Below, one piece after another: positions 1-8,645 of a stretch of DNA of 64,000 bases. Source of the stretch: Salipiger abyssi (GTDB lineage Bacteria > Pseudomonadota > Alphaproteobacteria > Rhodobacterales > Rhodobacteraceae); contig NZ_JAEKIS010000001.1 in assembly GCF_017311415.1 (NCBI RefSeq), forward strand, positions 558,001 through 622,000, in the 5' to 3' direction. Within the stretch, counting starts at the first letter, position 1, and the number at the start of each line of letters is the position of its first letter. The notes under the pieces are model-generated. The model had not been told where the DNA came from, made no database searches, and was given only the letters and a program-made list of their open reading frames with translations. Made by a program: the position numbers and the translations under genes.

Positions 1-233
1 ACCTCATTCACGAGCTGCTGCCCGCGCGCGGTGACGGCATGCGCTGGAGCAATTCCGATCCGGTCACCGGGCAGGCCGCCTGGTTCGACCTGCGCGTGAA
101 ACTGGAAAAATCCGCCGCCCCCGACGAGGCGCAGCCGGTCTTCCCGGTGATCCCGGGCTTTCATCTTTCTGCAAATACTCAAAAAACACCCTCTCCAGAG
201 GCGCAGCCCCCGGACAATGAGGGCACGCCATGA
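1..233 (+). CDS. soeA: Molybdopterin oxidoreductase catalytic subunit, C-terminal end (SoeA-like), partial
   Basis: Only the last ~77 codons are present; the frame is open from base 3 and ends at TGA 231-233. The tail contains a DPVTGQ-type segment followed by a beta-strand-like FDLRVKLEK stretch, as at the end of the molybdopterin-dinucleotide-binding domain of DMSO-reductase-family enzymes. The identity comes mostly from context: the next two genes encode a four-cluster ferredoxin subunit and a DmsC/NrfD-like anchor, the order of cytoplasmic sulfite dehydrogenase SoeABC, which oxidises sulfite to sulfate and passes electrons to quinone. The stop overlaps the next start as ATGA, indicating translational coupling. 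Another DMSO-reductase-family substrate (polysulfide, thiosulfate, DMSO) cannot be excluded because the catalytic domain lies outside the window. Confidence 0.6.
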   Translation, partial: LIHELLPARGDGMRWSNSDPVTGQAAWFDLRVKLEKSAAPDEAQPVFPVIPGFHLSANTQKTPSPEAQPPDNEGTP

Positions 234-979
234 CCGACCTGCCCCAGCACAGCGAGAAAAAGCTCGGTCTGGTGATCGACCTCGACACCTGTGTCGGCTG
301 TCACGCCTGTGTCGTGGCCTGCAAGGGCTGGAACGATCAGGCCTATGGCGCGCCGCTGTCGGACAGTGAACCTTACGGCGCCGATCCCTCCGGCGCCTTC
401 CTCAACCGCGTGCACAGCTACGAGGTGCTGCCCGAAACCGGCCCCGCCCAGCATGTGCATTTCCCGAAATCCTGCCTGCATTGCGAGGATGCGCCCTGCG
501 TGCCGGTCTGCCCGACCGGCGCCAGCTACAAGCGTGCCGAGGACGGCATCGTGCTGGTCAATGAAGACGCGTGCATCGGCTGCGGCCTCTGCGCCTGGGC
601 CTGCCCCTATGGCGCGCGGGAAATGGACCCGTCGGCGGGGGTGATGAAGAAATGCACGCTCTGCGTCGACCGGATCTATAACGACGCGCTCCCGGAGGAA
701 GACCGCGAGCCCGCCTGCGTGCGCACCTGCCCGGCAAACGCCCGGCATTTCGGCGATCTCGGCGATCCGGAGAGCGCGGTGTCGCAGCTTGTGGCCGAGC
801 GCGGCGGTATCGACCTGATGCCCGAGCAGGGCACCAGGCCGGTGAACAAATACCTGCCGCCGCGCCCGCGCGACGGCTGGGGCGGGGACACCGATGTGCT
901 GGCGCCCTATCTGGAGCCGGTGGCCGAGGAGCCGGAGGGCTTTCTCGGCTGGCTCGACCGCACGCTGGGGAAGCTCTGA
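230..979 (+). CDS. soeB: 4Fe-4S ferredoxin electron-transfer subunit (SoeB/DmsB-like)
   Basis: This 249-residue iron-sulfur subunit carries electrons between the molybdenum subunit and the membrane anchor. Four cysteine clusters are visible: CVGCHACVVAC at residues 21-31, CLHCEDAPC with a following CP, CIGCGLCAWACP, and CTLC paired with a later CVRTCP. That is the DmsB/PsrB/SoeB arrangement of four [4Fe-4S] clusters. No signal peptide is seen, consistent with a cytoplasmic complex. The start ATG at 230 overlaps the upstream stop (ATGA), and the stop is directly followed by the anchor gene. The SoeB label, rather than DmsB or PhsB, rests on the Rhodobacteraceae context and the DmsC-like third subunit. 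Confidence 0.8.
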   Translation: MTDLPQHSEKKLGLVIDLDTCVGCHACVVACKGWNDQAYGAPLSDSEPYGADPSGAFLNRVHSYEVLPETGPAQHVHFPKSCLHCEDAPCVPVCPTGASYKRAEDGIVLVNEDACIGCGLCAWACPYGAREMDPSAGVMKKCTLCVDRIYNDALPEEDREPACVRTCPANARHFGDLGDPESAVSQLVAERGGIDLMPEQGTRPVNKYLPPRPRDGWGGDTDVLAPYLEPVAEEPEGFLGWLDRTLGKL

Positions 980-1849
980 ATGCACCCGGCAAAGTCGATC
1001 ATTCTTTTCACCACGCTCTCGGGGCTCGGCTTCGGGCTGCTGGTCTGGCTGGGTCTCGACCCGACCCCGCCCACCGGCTGGGTCGCCTTTGTCTTCTTCG
1101 CCGTCGCCTATGCGCTGGCGCTGGGCGGGCTCGCGGCATCGAGCCGCCATCTGCGGCGCCCGGAGCGTGCGCTCAAGGCGTTTTCGCAATGGCGCAGCAG
1201 CTGGCTCTCGCGCGAGGCCTGGGGCGCGCTTCTGGCGCTCAGCGTCATGGCGCTTTACGCGCTCTTGCTGCTTTTCGGCGTGGCCGTGCTGCCGCTGGGC
1301 TGGCTGGGCGCGGCGCTATCGCTGGCCACGGTGGGGGCCACGGCGATGATCTATGCACAGCTCAAGACGGTGCCGCGCTGGCACCACTGGTCGACGCCGG
1401 CGCTGTTCCTGTCCCTCGCACTGACCGGCGGCGCGCTGCTTTCGGGGCGGGTGCTGGCGGCGAGCCTCTTGCTGATCGTCTCGGGCGCGCTGCAAGCCTG
1501 GGTCTGGTGGGATGGCGACAAACGCTTTGCCCGCGCCGGCACGACGCTCTCCAGCGCTACGGGGCTGGGCGAGCGTGGCACGCCGCGGGCGCTGTTTCCG
1601 CCGCATACCGGCAGCAATTACCTGCTCGACGAGATGGTCTATGTGGTCGGTCGCCGCCATGCGCAAAAGCTGAGGGTCATTGCGCTGCTGCTCATGGCGC
1701 TGCTGCCCTTGATACTGCTGCAACTGCCGCTGCCGCATGTTTTCGGGCTGCTGGCCCTTGTCTCGCACACGGCGGGCGTGCTTGTCTCGCGATGGTTGTT
1801 TTTTGCCGAGGCGGAGCACGTCGTCGGCCTGTATTACGGGAGGCGCTGA
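980..1849 (+). CDS. soeC: DmsC/SoeC-like membrane anchor subunit
   Basis: The 289-residue protein is almost entirely hydrophobic, with about eight predicted membrane helices, and fits the DmsC family of quinone-reactive anchors. Conserved-looking polar patches between helices (RHLRRPERA around residues 55-63; a YLLDEM segment near residue 215) match what is usual for this family. ATG 980 follows the SoeB stop without a gap. It completes the three-subunit oxidoreductase and would deliver electrons to the quinone pool. Sulfite as substrate is inferred from the operon type. Confidence 0.75.
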   Translation: MHPAKSIILFTTLSGLGFGLLVWLGLDPTPPTGWVAFVFFAVAYALALGGLAASSRHLRRPERALKAFSQWRSSWLSREAWGALLALSVMALYALLLLFGVAVLPLGWLGAALSLATVGATAMIYAQLKTVPRWHHWSTPALFLSLALTGGALLSGRVLAASLLLIVSGALQAWVWWDGDKRFARAGTTLSSATGLGERGTPRALFPPHTGSNYLLDEMVYVVGRRHAQKLRVIALLLMALLPLILLQLPLPHVFGLLALVSHTAGVLVSRWLFFAEAEHVVGLYYGRR

Positions 1850-2800
1850 GTGGGTTTTCTCGCCGGGTTCGATGACCGCTGGCAGGATGCCGCATCCTAT
1901 CTCGACGCGCTGCGCCATGATCTGGGCGAAGGGCAGCGGCTGGATCTGGTTCCCGAGTATCTCGCCCCGGATGTGGTGGTGCAGGACGGCGCGGCTGTGC
2001 TGTCCGGTCCCGAGGCGGTGGGCACCGCGCTCGCGGCGCGGCGGGCGGCGCTGCCGGGACTCTCGCTCTGCGCTGAGGAGACGCTCTGGTCGGCCTCGGC
2101 GCCAAACGCCTTTGTCGCGGCGCAGCGCTTCCAGTGCCGGGCGCGGCATGGCGGGCCGGGGCTTTACGGTGCGCCGGGCGGCAGGGCGCTGAGCTATCTG
2201 GAGATGAGCGAGAGCTGGTGCGTGTCTGGCGCGTTGCGGGCGCAATGGGTGCTGCGCGACGAACTGGCGATCCTGGCACAGATCGGCGTGACCCCGGAGG
2301 AGGGCGCGCGCTGGCGCCTTTCCCAGATGGCAGGGCCGGAGGAACCGCCCGACATGCCCGATCCGGGGCCGGGCAATGACGATGCCTGGGGCCATACGCT
2401 GGGCGATCTGGTGCATCGCATCATGAGCGGCGATCTCTCGGTGATCGCGCGGCATTACGATCCGGCGGCAGAGCTGTTCCAGCCCGGCGCCGTCATCGGT
2501 CATGGCCCGGCAGAGGCCGAAGCCTTCTGGCTGGGGCTACGCGCTGCGCTGCCCTCGGCACGGTTCGAGGTGCAGCACCTGCTGGGCGCCGAAGAGCATC
2601 TGTCGCCGCCGCGCGCCGCGATCCGCTGGGCGCTGACCGGCACACATGACGGGCATGGCGTTTTCGGCAGCCCGAGCGGCGCCGAGGTCACGGTGCTGGG
2701 GATGACGCAGGCGGAATTCGGGCCGGACGGGCTGCGCCGGGAATGGACGCTTTACGATGCGCCGGGCGTGCTGGCGCAGATCCTGCGGGCGCGCGGCTGA
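1850..2800 (+). CDS. Tandem NTF2-like (SnoaL-type) domain protein
   Basis: The gene begins with GTG immediately after the soeC stop, so it looks like the fourth gene of the operon. The 316-residue product shows two NTF2/SnoaL-like halves, roughly residues 1-160 and 185-316. Each has an alpha-helical opening (DALRHDLGEG; LVHRIMSGD), a YDPAAELFQPG-type or YLAPDVVVQDG-type strand, and a W-rich sheet (AIRWALTGTHDG; REWTLYD). Single-domain members bind small hydrophobic ligands or act as cyclases and isomerases; the function of a duplicated form next to a sulfite dehydrogenase is unknown. No signal peptide is seen. An assembly or accessory role for the oxidoreductase is only a guess from position. 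Confidence 0.6.
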   Translation: MGFLAGFDDRWQDAASYLDALRHDLGEGQRLDLVPEYLAPDVVVQDGAAVLSGPEAVGTALAARRAALPGLSLCAEETLWSASAPNAFVAAQRFQCRARHGGPGLYGAPGGRALSYLEMSESWCVSGALRAQWVLRDELAILAQIGVTPEEGARWRLSQMAGPEEPPDMPDPGPGNDDAWGHTLGDLVHRIMSGDLSVIARHYDPAAELFQPGAVIGHGPAEAEAFWLGLRAALPSARFEVQHLLGAEEHLSPPRAAIRWALTGTHDGHGVFGSPSGAEVTVLGMTQAEFGPDGLRREWTLYDAPGVLAQILRARG

Positions 2801-2818
2801 CCGCGCGCCGGGCGCTGT

Positions 2819-3379
2819 CTACTGGCCAAAGCTCGTCATGGCGTCGAAATCCATCGCTTCGAGCAGCATCTTGCGGGTGTCGGCCTCCGGGCCATCGACT
2901 TGGATCAGGATGCGGTTGGCGATCAGCCCCATGGTCTGGTCGTCCTGAAGCGCGAATTTCTGCCGTCCGATGCGGTCGGTCTTGAGCCCCATGGCGCCGG
3001 CATTGGTGATCATCGCCGACATGCTGGCCACCATCGGATTGTCGGCAAACATCTGGATGCTGTAGATCGCGCCGTCGGGGTCGGTGTAGTCCGCCTGCGC
3101 CGAAACGCCGCCGCCCATCATCGCCATGGCGGCATTGGCCTCGCTGTCGACCTCGCGGCTCCAGCCCTCCGGCGCCTCGGGCAGAAACGCCCCCAGCGCG
3201 TCGGTCTTCATCTCGATCAGCTTGGAGCGGGCGAAATCCAGCTCTTCCAGCGCGTATTGCACATCGCCGTCCTCATAGGCCTCGATGGCCGATTGCAGCG
3301 TGTCGGTGACCTCGTCGGCCAGCGCCGGCGCGGCGCTCAGCACGGCGAAGGGAAGGGCGAAGATGAAGGAGCGGTGCAT
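2819..3379 (-). CDS. Periplasmic protein of unknown function
   Basis: The 186-residue protein starts with a clear Sec signal peptide (MHRSFIFALPF... ending APALA-D, cleavage near residue 22). The mature part has an alpha-helical segment resembling a tetratricopeptide-like helix pair (LQSAIEAYEDGDVQYALEEL). A methionine-rich middle region (ANAAMAMMGGG) and a beta-rich C-terminal domain follow. I do not recognise the family. It is convergent with the oxidoreductase operon (18 bp gap), so it is transcribed separately. The ATG is preceded on its strand by a weak AGAGG-like ribosome-binding site. Confidence 0.65.
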   Translation of the reverse strand: MHRSFIFALPFAVLSAAPALADEVTDTLQSAIEAYEDGDVQYALEELDFARSKLIEMKTDALGAFLPEAPEGWSREVDSEANAAMAMMGGGVSAQADYTDPDGAIYSIQMFADNPMVASMSAMITNAGAMGLKTDRIGRQKFALQDDQTMGLIANRILIQVDGPEADTRKMLLEAMDFDAMTSFGQ

Positions 3380-3525
3380 GGAAAACCTCTGCCTGCAAAT
3401 GTGTGAACAGACGGGACCATGCCGGAGCGGGCGCGATGCGGCAAGGTGCGGAAATCCTCACCCGGCGCTTGATTTTCACCGCGCGACCGGTCAGGTGAGA
3501 TGCGGGTTTGCAGAGGAAAGCGCAT

Positions 3526-3792
3526 ATGCTGGCGCTTCTACGATTGCTGGGGATCGGGTTCGTCCTGCTGACGGTGGTCTATGTGGCGCTGTCGCTCTGG
3601 TCGCGCTCGGTGCGCCGGCGCAAGCTCGGGCAGGAATGGGACGAGCAACAGGGGCCGGGCGCGCGGCATCGCTTTGTCGAAGAGGGCCTGAAGGACTATG
3701 ATCACTCCCTGCGGCGCAAGCTCATCCTGGGCGTGTATATCCTGCCGCTTTGCCTTATGGCGCTGATCATCTATCTGACGAATTTTTACTAG
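3526..3792 (+). CDS. Small two-helix membrane protein
   Basis: An 88-residue protein with a membrane helix at each end (LLRLLGIGFVLLTVVYVALSL and LGVYILPLCLMALIIYLT) and a charged central segment of about 40 residues. ATG 3526 is preferred over the in-frame TTG at 3508 because AGAGGAAAG lies at proper spacing before it and the helix begins right after. It is followed 9 bp later by a DUF1523 gene, a pairing that I associate with Rhodobacteraceae; homologues are often loosely labelled efflux-pump related, without evidence. Function unknown. Confidence 0.6.
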   Translation: MLALLRLLGIGFVLLTVVYVALSLWSRSVRRRKLGQEWDEQQGPGARHRFVEEGLKDYDHSLRRKLILGVYILPLCLMALIIYLTNFY

Positions 3793-3801
3793 GGAACCGA
3801 C

Positions 3802-4419
3802 ATGCGCTATGTGAAATGGGTCATCATCCTGCTGTTCTGGGCGCTGGTCGCGGCGTTCCTGCATTACACCCTGCCGCAGCACGATATCGCGCGGATCTCG
3901 GACACCTACGAGAAACGCATCGACCCGGGCGAGAACCGCTGGTTCTGGTCGCAATCGGCGAGCGGTGAAAGCATGTCTGTCACCGGGCGCGATGTGTTCT
4001 TCATCCAGACGCGGCTGAACAACAATGAAGTGATGGTCTATCGCAACGAGGATACCGGCTGGGGCTGGCCGCCCTATTTCAAGTTCGACACCTCGAACCT
4101 GCAAGCCGAGGCCGCCGATCTGCGCTCGACCTCGGGCAGCCCGCAATGGGTGGTGATCACCCATTACGGCTGGCGCAACGAATTCCTGTCGATCTATCCC
4201 AACGCCATCGGGCTGCGCCCGGTCGAGGGGCCGGATGTGCGCATCATCCCGTGGTTCAACATCATCTTCCTGACGCTGCTGGTGGCGATCTGCTGGGCGA
4301 TCTATGTGCGCTGGCGCCGCTTCCGCGAGGCCCGCATCGATCCGGTTTTCGAGGAGATGGGCGACAATCTCGACGATGCCGGCGGCTGGCTGAAGGGCCT
4401 CTTCGGGCGCAAGCGCTAA
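3802..4419 (+). CDS. DUF1523 family membrane protein
   Basis: The 205-residue product has an N-terminal helix (VKWVIILLFWALVAAFLHY) and a C-terminal helix (IIFLTLLVAICWAIYV). Between them lies a soluble domain of about 130 residues rich in aromatic strands (NRWFWSQS, GWGWPPYFKF, WVVITHYGWRNEFLSIYPN). This two-anchor architecture and the YGWRNEFLS-type motif match DUF1523, a family largely restricted to Rhodobacteraceae. It is probably co-transcribed with the preceding small membrane gene. The domain should face the periplasm. No biochemical function is established. Confidence 0.75.
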   Translation: MRYVKWVIILLFWALVAAFLHYTLPQHDIARISDTYEKRIDPGENRWFWSQSASGESMSVTGRDVFFIQTRLNNNEVMVYRNEDTGWGWPPYFKFDTSNLQAEAADLRSTSGSPQWVVITHYGWRNEFLSIYPNAIGLRPVEGPDVRIIPWFNIIFLTLLVAICWAIYVRWRRFREARIDPVFEEMGDNLDDAGGWLKGLFGRKR

Positions 4420-4428
4420 GCGCGGGCA

Positions 4429-4451
4429 AGGGTGGGCAGATTGCCCACCCT
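4429..4451. repeat. Perfect inverted repeat between convergent genes
   Basis: AGGGTGGGCA (4429-4438) and TGCCCACCCT (4442-4451) form a 10-bp perfect stem with a GAT loop. It sits between the convergent DUF1523 and creatinase genes. It lacks a T tract, but could end transcripts in both directions. GTGGGCAnnnTGCCCAC palindromes are, to my knowledge, dispersed REP-like repeats in Rhodobacteraceae genomes. Confidence 0.6.
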
Positions 4452-4456
4452 ACGGG

Positions 4457-5659
4457 TCAGCCGACCACGTTGAATTCCGGTCCGTAAGGATAGCCGGTGA
4501 TGTTCTCGTTGCCGTCCTCGGTGATCACCAGAATGTCGTGCTCGCGATAGCCGCCGGCGCCCGGTGTGCCCTCGGGCAGCGTCAGCATCGGCTCCATCGA
4601 GATCACCATGCCCGGCTCAAGCACCGTGTCGATATCCTCGCGCAGCTCCAGCCCGGCCTCGCGCCCGTAGTAATGCGACAGCAGGCCGAAGCTGTGGCCA
4701 TAGCCGAAGGTGCGGTACTGCAGCAGGTCGCGCTCGGCGAAGAAGGCGTTGATCTGCTCGGTGACGGCGGCGCAGCTGACCCCCGGTTTCAGCAGGCTCA
4801 TGCCATATTCATGCGCCGCGACATTGGCTTCCCAGATCTTCAGCGAGGCGGCATCGACTTCTTCCACGAACATGGTGCGCTCCAGCGCCGTGTAATAGCC
4901 CGAGATCATCGGGAAGGCGTTGAGCGACAGGATATCGCCACGCTCCAGCACCCGGGCCGTGACCGGGTTATGGGCGCCGTCGGTGTTGATGCCGGACTGG
5001 AACCAGACCCAGGTGTCGCGATACTCGGCCTCGGGAAAGCGTTTGGCGATTTCCAGCTCCATCGCGTCGCGGCCCGCCATGGCCACGTCGATCTCTCGCA
5101 CGCCGGCGCGCACCGCGTCACGGATCGCGTAGCCGCCGATATCGGCGACCTGCGCGCCCGCGCGGATCAGCGCGATCTCGGCGGGAGATTTGTGCATCCG
5201 CTGGCGCATGGTGGCCCCCGCGATGTCGACGGTGACCGCTGGCGACAGGAAATCCTCCAGCAGCTCGCGCTGCGCCAGCGTCAGGTGATCGGCCTCGTAG
5301 CCGATGGATTTGCCCTCGCCGGTGACCGAGAGGATGGCGCGCCAGTAATTGTGCCGCGCCCAGTCGGTGTAGGTGATGTTGTCGCCATGACAGCGCCGCC
5401 AGGGCTGCGCGGCGTCGATCCCCGCCGAGATCGTGACGCTTTCTGTTTCGGTTACCACCAGCGCATAGGGGCGGCCGAAGCTGCAATAGAGAAAGCCCGA
5501 GTAATAGGCGATATTGTGCATCGAGGTCAGCACGCAGGCGGCGACGCCGGCCTCGTCCATGAGCGCGCGCAGCCCGGCGAGGCGGGTATCGTATTCCTCT
5601 GGCGCAAAGGGCAGCACGCGCTGGCCCTGATGAAAGCGGTAGAATGCGGGACGGTCCAT
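4457..5659 (-). CDS. Creatinase (creatine amidinohydrolase)
   Basis: This 400-residue protein belongs to the pita-bread (M24 peptidase) fold and hydrolyses creatine to sarcosine and urea. Hallmarks of true creatinase are present almost verbatim: HNIAYYSGFLYCSFGRPYA (residues 48-66), GINTDGAHNPVT (223-234) with the catalytic histidine at about residue 230, YYTALERT, LQYRTFGYGHSFG, HYYGREAGLELREDID and the GGYREHDIL segment near the end. Metal ligands of the M24 aminopeptidases are not conserved, as expected for this metal-independent enzyme. ATG 5659 is preceded by GGAGG at good spacing; an upstream in-frame extension reads through noncoding-looking sequence and was not used. No creatininase or sarcosine oxidase is adjacent. 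Confidence 0.93.
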   Translation of the reverse strand: MDRPAFYRFHQGQRVLPFAPEEYDTRLAGLRALMDEAGVAACVLTSMHNIAYYSGFLYCSFGRPYALVVTETESVTISAGIDAAQPWRRCHGDNITYTDWARHNYWRAILSVTGEGKSIGYEADHLTLAQRELLEDFLSPAVTVDIAGATMRQRMHKSPAEIALIRAGAQVADIGGYAIRDAVRAGVREIDVAMAGRDAMELEIAKRFPEAEYRDTWVWFQSGINTDGAHNPVTARVLERGDILSLNAFPMISGYYTALERTMFVEEVDAASLKIWEANVAAHEYGMSLLKPGVSCAAVTEQINAFFAERDLLQYRTFGYGHSFGLLSHYYGREAGLELREDIDTVLEPGMVISMEPMLTLPEGTPGAGGYREHDILVITEDGNENITGYPYGPEFNVVG

Positions 5660-5907
5660 ATCGGCCCTCCTTTGAAATCGCGGAGGGCCGGACCCGACCC
5701 TGCCGCAGTGGCAAAGCAAGGTCCCGGCGTTCAGGACGGATGGAACGGGCGTGCCTTGCGCGGCACCGGCGACGCCATCGCCTGCCCGACATGGACGATG
5801 CTGCGTCGCGCGCGATTTGGCAAGGGGGGGCCTGCGGCCCGGCAATGTGCCGCGTGGCGGGACCGGACGCCTCCGGCGGGAGTATTTTCCGGAAACATGA
5901 AGGCGTG
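5660..5907. other. Intergenic region with dyad repeats, no gene
   Basis: 248 bases between the creatinase start and the next gene's stop. It holds the creatinase promoter and, near 5868-5890, a CGCCTCCGGCGGGAGTATTTT segment. That segment combines a GC dyad with a following T run, and reads like a terminator for leftward transcription or a dispersed repeat. I see no coding signal. Confidence 0.4.
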
Positions 5908-6276
5908 TCAGGGACGCCCGAACCAGAGCTTGTATTGCAGCCGGGCGCCTTCGCGTGCCGCGAGGCGCAGCTTGCTCTGGAACAGGATAAACGCCTTATG
6001 CGGGTCGCGGTGATCGTCCCAGTTCTCGCCGGGCGCATCGGCGCCGAGGATTTCCCAGGAAATATCGCGGGGCGGCTCGTGCATGGTGAAGGCCGCCGCC
6101 TCCATCAGCCGGATGCCTTCGCCATGCGTGAGGGCAAAGCGCGCCAGCGCTTCGGCCTGTTCGGGGCGCAGCCAGGGCGTGCCGCCACCGGTCCGCGCCG
6201 CCGCAAGCCAGGCGAGGAGCTGCTCCTCGCCCGGGGTCGGGTCGGGCGCGAGAAAATCCTCGCGCGCCGGGCTCAT
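5908..6276 (-). CDS. Hypothetical small cytoplasmic protein
   Basis: A 122-residue protein without signal peptide or membrane segment. It is mostly alpha-helical and acidic at the N-terminus (FLAPDPTPGEEQLLAWLAAA), then has a QAEALARFALTHGEGIRLMEA helix and a C-terminus ending KLWFGRP. Its ATG overlaps the stop of the aldehyde dehydrogenase gene (ATGA at 6273-6276), so the two are translationally coupled. I do not recognise the family. Confidence 0.55.
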   Translation of the reverse strand: MSPAREDFLAPDPTPGEEQLLAWLAAARTGGGTPWLRPEQAEALARFALTHGEGIRLMEAAAFTMHEPPRDISWEILGADAPGENWDDHRDPHKAFILFQSKLRLAAREGARLQYKLWFGRP

Positions 6277-7754
6277 ACGCTCATGCAGACGTATTTCATT
6301 TCAAGGAAATCCTCGATGCCGTGATGGCTGCCTTCACGGCCGAGACCCGACTGCTTGACGCCGCCGAAGGGCGCCACCTCGGTCGAGATGATGCCTGTGT
6401 TGACGCCGACGATGCCGTATTCCAGCGCCTCGGCGACCTTGTAGACCCGGCTCAGATCCTTGGCATAGAAATACGAGGCCAGACCGAAGATCGTGTCATT
6501 GGCGAGCTCGATCACGTCGTCTTCGGTCTCGAACTTGAAGAGCGGTGCCAGCGGGCCGAAGGTCTCGTCGGTGGAGAACAGCATGTCCCTGGTGGCGCCG
6601 GTGACGATGGTCGGCTCGATGAAATTGCCCGCGCCCTGAAGCACGTCGCCGCCGCCCAGGATCACCTCGGCGCCCTTGGATTTGGCATCGGCGATATGCT
6701 GCTGCACCTTCTCGATCGCCTCGGTGGTGATCAGCGGACCGAGGTCAGTGCCCTCTTCCAGCCCGTCGCCGACCTTCATCTTTGCGACCGCCGCCTTCAG
6801 TTTCTCGGCAAAGGCGTCATAGACCCCGGCCTGCACATAGATGCGGTTGGCGCAGACGCAGGTCTGACCGTTGTTGCGGAACTTGCACATGATGGCGCCT
6901 TCCACGGCGGCATCCAGATCGGCGTCGTCGAACACGATGAAGGGCGCGTTGCCGCCCAGCTCCATCGAGCATTTCATCACCTGATCGGCGGCCTGGCGCA
7001 GCAGGATGCGGCCCACCTCGGTCGAGCCGGTGAAGGTGATCTTGCGCACCTTGGGGTTCTCGCAGAATTCCTTGCCGACCTCGGAGGCGCTCGACGAGGG
7101 CACCACGTTGAACACGCCCGCCGGAATGCCGGCGCGTTCGGCCAGCACCGCCAGCGCGATGGCCGAGAGCGGCGTCTCAGAGGCCGGGCGCGCGACAAAG
7201 GCGCAGCCCGCGGCCAGCGCCGGGGCGGCCTTGCGGGTGATCATCGCATTGGGGAAGTTCCACGGCGTGATCGAGGCGGCGACGCCGATGGGTTGCTTGA
7301 TCACGGTGATGCGCTTGTCGCGCTGATGGCCGGGGATGGTCTCGCCATAGATGCGCTTGGCCTCTTCACCGAAGAATTCGATGAAGCTGGCGCCATAGGC
7401 GATCTCGCCCACGGCCTCGTTGAGCGGCTTGCCCTGTTCGGCGGTCAGGATGATGCCCAGATCCTTCTGGTTCGCCATCATCAGGTCGAACCATTTGCGC
7501 AGCGCCTGCGCGCGTTCCTTGCCGGTCCAGGAGGCCCATTCCTTCTGCGCGGCATAGGCGGCGTCGATCGCGGCCCCCACCTGCGCGCGCGACAGGTCGG
7601 CAACCTCGGCGATCACGTCGCCACGGGCCGGGTTGGTCACCTCGAAAGTGCCGGTGTCGCCGTCGATCCAGGCGCCGTTCACGTAGCCTTGGGTCTTCAG
7701 GAGGCTCGGATCGTCGAGAAGGGTGGCAAGGTTTGTGGCGGTGTGATCCAGCAT
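6273..7754 (-). CDS. gabD: NAD(P)-dependent succinate-semialdehyde dehydrogenase
   Basis: A full-length 493-residue aldehyde dehydrogenase that oxidises succinate semialdehyde to succinate, the last step of GABA-type degradation. Visible motifs are TPWNFPNAMITRK (residues 163-175), GSTEVG (244-249), the general base in MELGGNAPF (Glu265) and the nucleophile in NNGQTCVC (Cys299). A conserved C-terminal EVAPFGGVKQSGLGREG segment is also present. The usual coenzyme-binding lysine of the KPA-x-TP motif is arginine here (ARPASETP), which I have seen as a recurrent variant in this subgroup. ATG 7754 is preceded by AGGAG. It heads a short leftward unit with the small gene at 5908. Confidence 0.88.
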   Translation of the reverse strand: MLDHTATNLATLLDDPSLLKTQGYVNGAWIDGDTGTFEVTNPARGDVIAEVADLSRAQVGAAIDAAYAAQKEWASWTGKERAQALRKWFDLMMANQKDLGIILTAEQGKPLNEAVGEIAYGASFIEFFGEEAKRIYGETIPGHQRDKRITVIKQPIGVAASITPWNFPNAMITRKAAPALAAGCAFVARPASETPLSAIALAVLAERAGIPAGVFNVVPSSSASEVGKEFCENPKVRKITFTGSTEVGRILLRQAADQVMKCSMELGGNAPFIVFDDADLDAAVEGAIMCKFRNNGQTCVCANRIYVQAGVYDAFAEKLKAAVAKMKVGDGLEEGTDLGPLITTEAIEKVQQHIADAKSKGAEVILGGGDVLQGAGNFIEPTIVTGATRDMLFSTDETFGPLAPLFKFETEDDVIELANDTIFGLASYFYAKDLSRVYKVAEALEYGIVGVNTGIISTEVAPFGGVKQSGLGREGSHHGIEDFLEMKYVCMSV

Positions 7755-7835
7755 GAGATCCTCCTAGAATTTCTCTGTGGTACAGGGCAGACCATCGGAT
7801 AAGACGAAAGTCTAGCGCAAGAGGGGAGAAAAACC

Positions 7836-8624
7836 ATGGACCTCAGCGATACCTATGCCAACGCCCCGCATATCCTCGATGCGGATCAATACCCTCCGCG
7901 CTGGGCAGCGTCGGCCGCTGCCTATCGTGACGAGATGACCGCGCGCGGTCGGCTGCGCGCGGGGCTTCCCTATGGCGCGGGCACACGCGAGGCCTTCGAT
8001 CTGTTCCTGCCCGAGGGTCGGGCAAAGGGGCTCGCGATGTTTGTGCATGGCGGGTTCTGGCTGGCCTTCGGGCGCGAGGACTGGTCGCATCTGGCGGCAG
8101 GGCCGGTGGCGCGGGGCTGGGCGGTGGCGCTGCCCTCCTACGATCTTTGCCCGGCGGTGCGGATCTCGCAGATCACCACCCAGGTCGCGCGGGCGGTGAC
8201 GGCGGCAGCGGCGGAGGTGGCGGGGCCGATCCGGCTGGCCGGGCATTCGGCGGGCGGGCATCTGGTGGCGCGCATGCTGGCGCCGGGGATGCTGCCCGAG
8301 GCGGTGGTGGCGCGGCTCGCGCATGTCATGCCGATCTCGCCGCTGTCGGATCTGCGGCCGCTGATGCAGACGGGCATGAACGAAAAATTCGGCCTCGACG
8401 CGGCGGAGGCCTGGGCCGAGAGCCCGATCGCGATGCCGGCGCCGGAGCTGCCGGTGACGGTCTGGGTCGGCTCGGAGGAGCGCCCGGCCTTTCTCGATCA
8501 GGCGCGCTGGCTGGCCGAGGCCTGGGGATGCGGGCTGGTGGAAGAGCCCGGCCGGCATCATTTCAACGTCATCGATGGGCTGACCGACCCCGAAAGCGCC
8601 ATGACCGGCGCTTTGCTGGCATAG
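7836..8624 (+). CDS. Alpha/beta hydrolase, kynurenine formamidase-like
   Basis: The 262-residue protein has the HGGFW oxyanion motif (about residues 71-75) and the nucleophile elbow GHSAGGHL (about residues 135-142). A late acid and a C-terminal EEPGRHHFNVIDGL segment supply the catalytic histidine. This combination is typical of the arylformamidase/carboxylesterase subgroup, which hydrolyses N-formylkynurenine or short acyl esters. No kynurenine-pathway gene is nearby, so the substrate is open. ATG 7836 follows a GGGGAG site at good distance. It is divergent from gabD across an 81-bp promoter gap. Confidence 0.7.
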   Translation: MDLSDTYANAPHILDADQYPPRWAASAAAYRDEMTARGRLRAGLPYGAGTREAFDLFLPEGRAKGLAMFVHGGFWLAFGREDWSHLAAGPVARGWAVALPSYDLCPAVRISQITTQVARAVTAAAAEVAGPIRLAGHSAGGHLVARMLAPGMLPEAVVARLAHVMPISPLSDLRPLMQTGMNEKFGLDAAEAWAESPIAMPAPELPVTVWVGSEERPAFLDQARWLAEAWGCGLVEEPGRHHFNVIDGLTDPESAMTGALLA

Positions 8625-8645
8625 GTGCGGCACGCTTTCGCAAAT

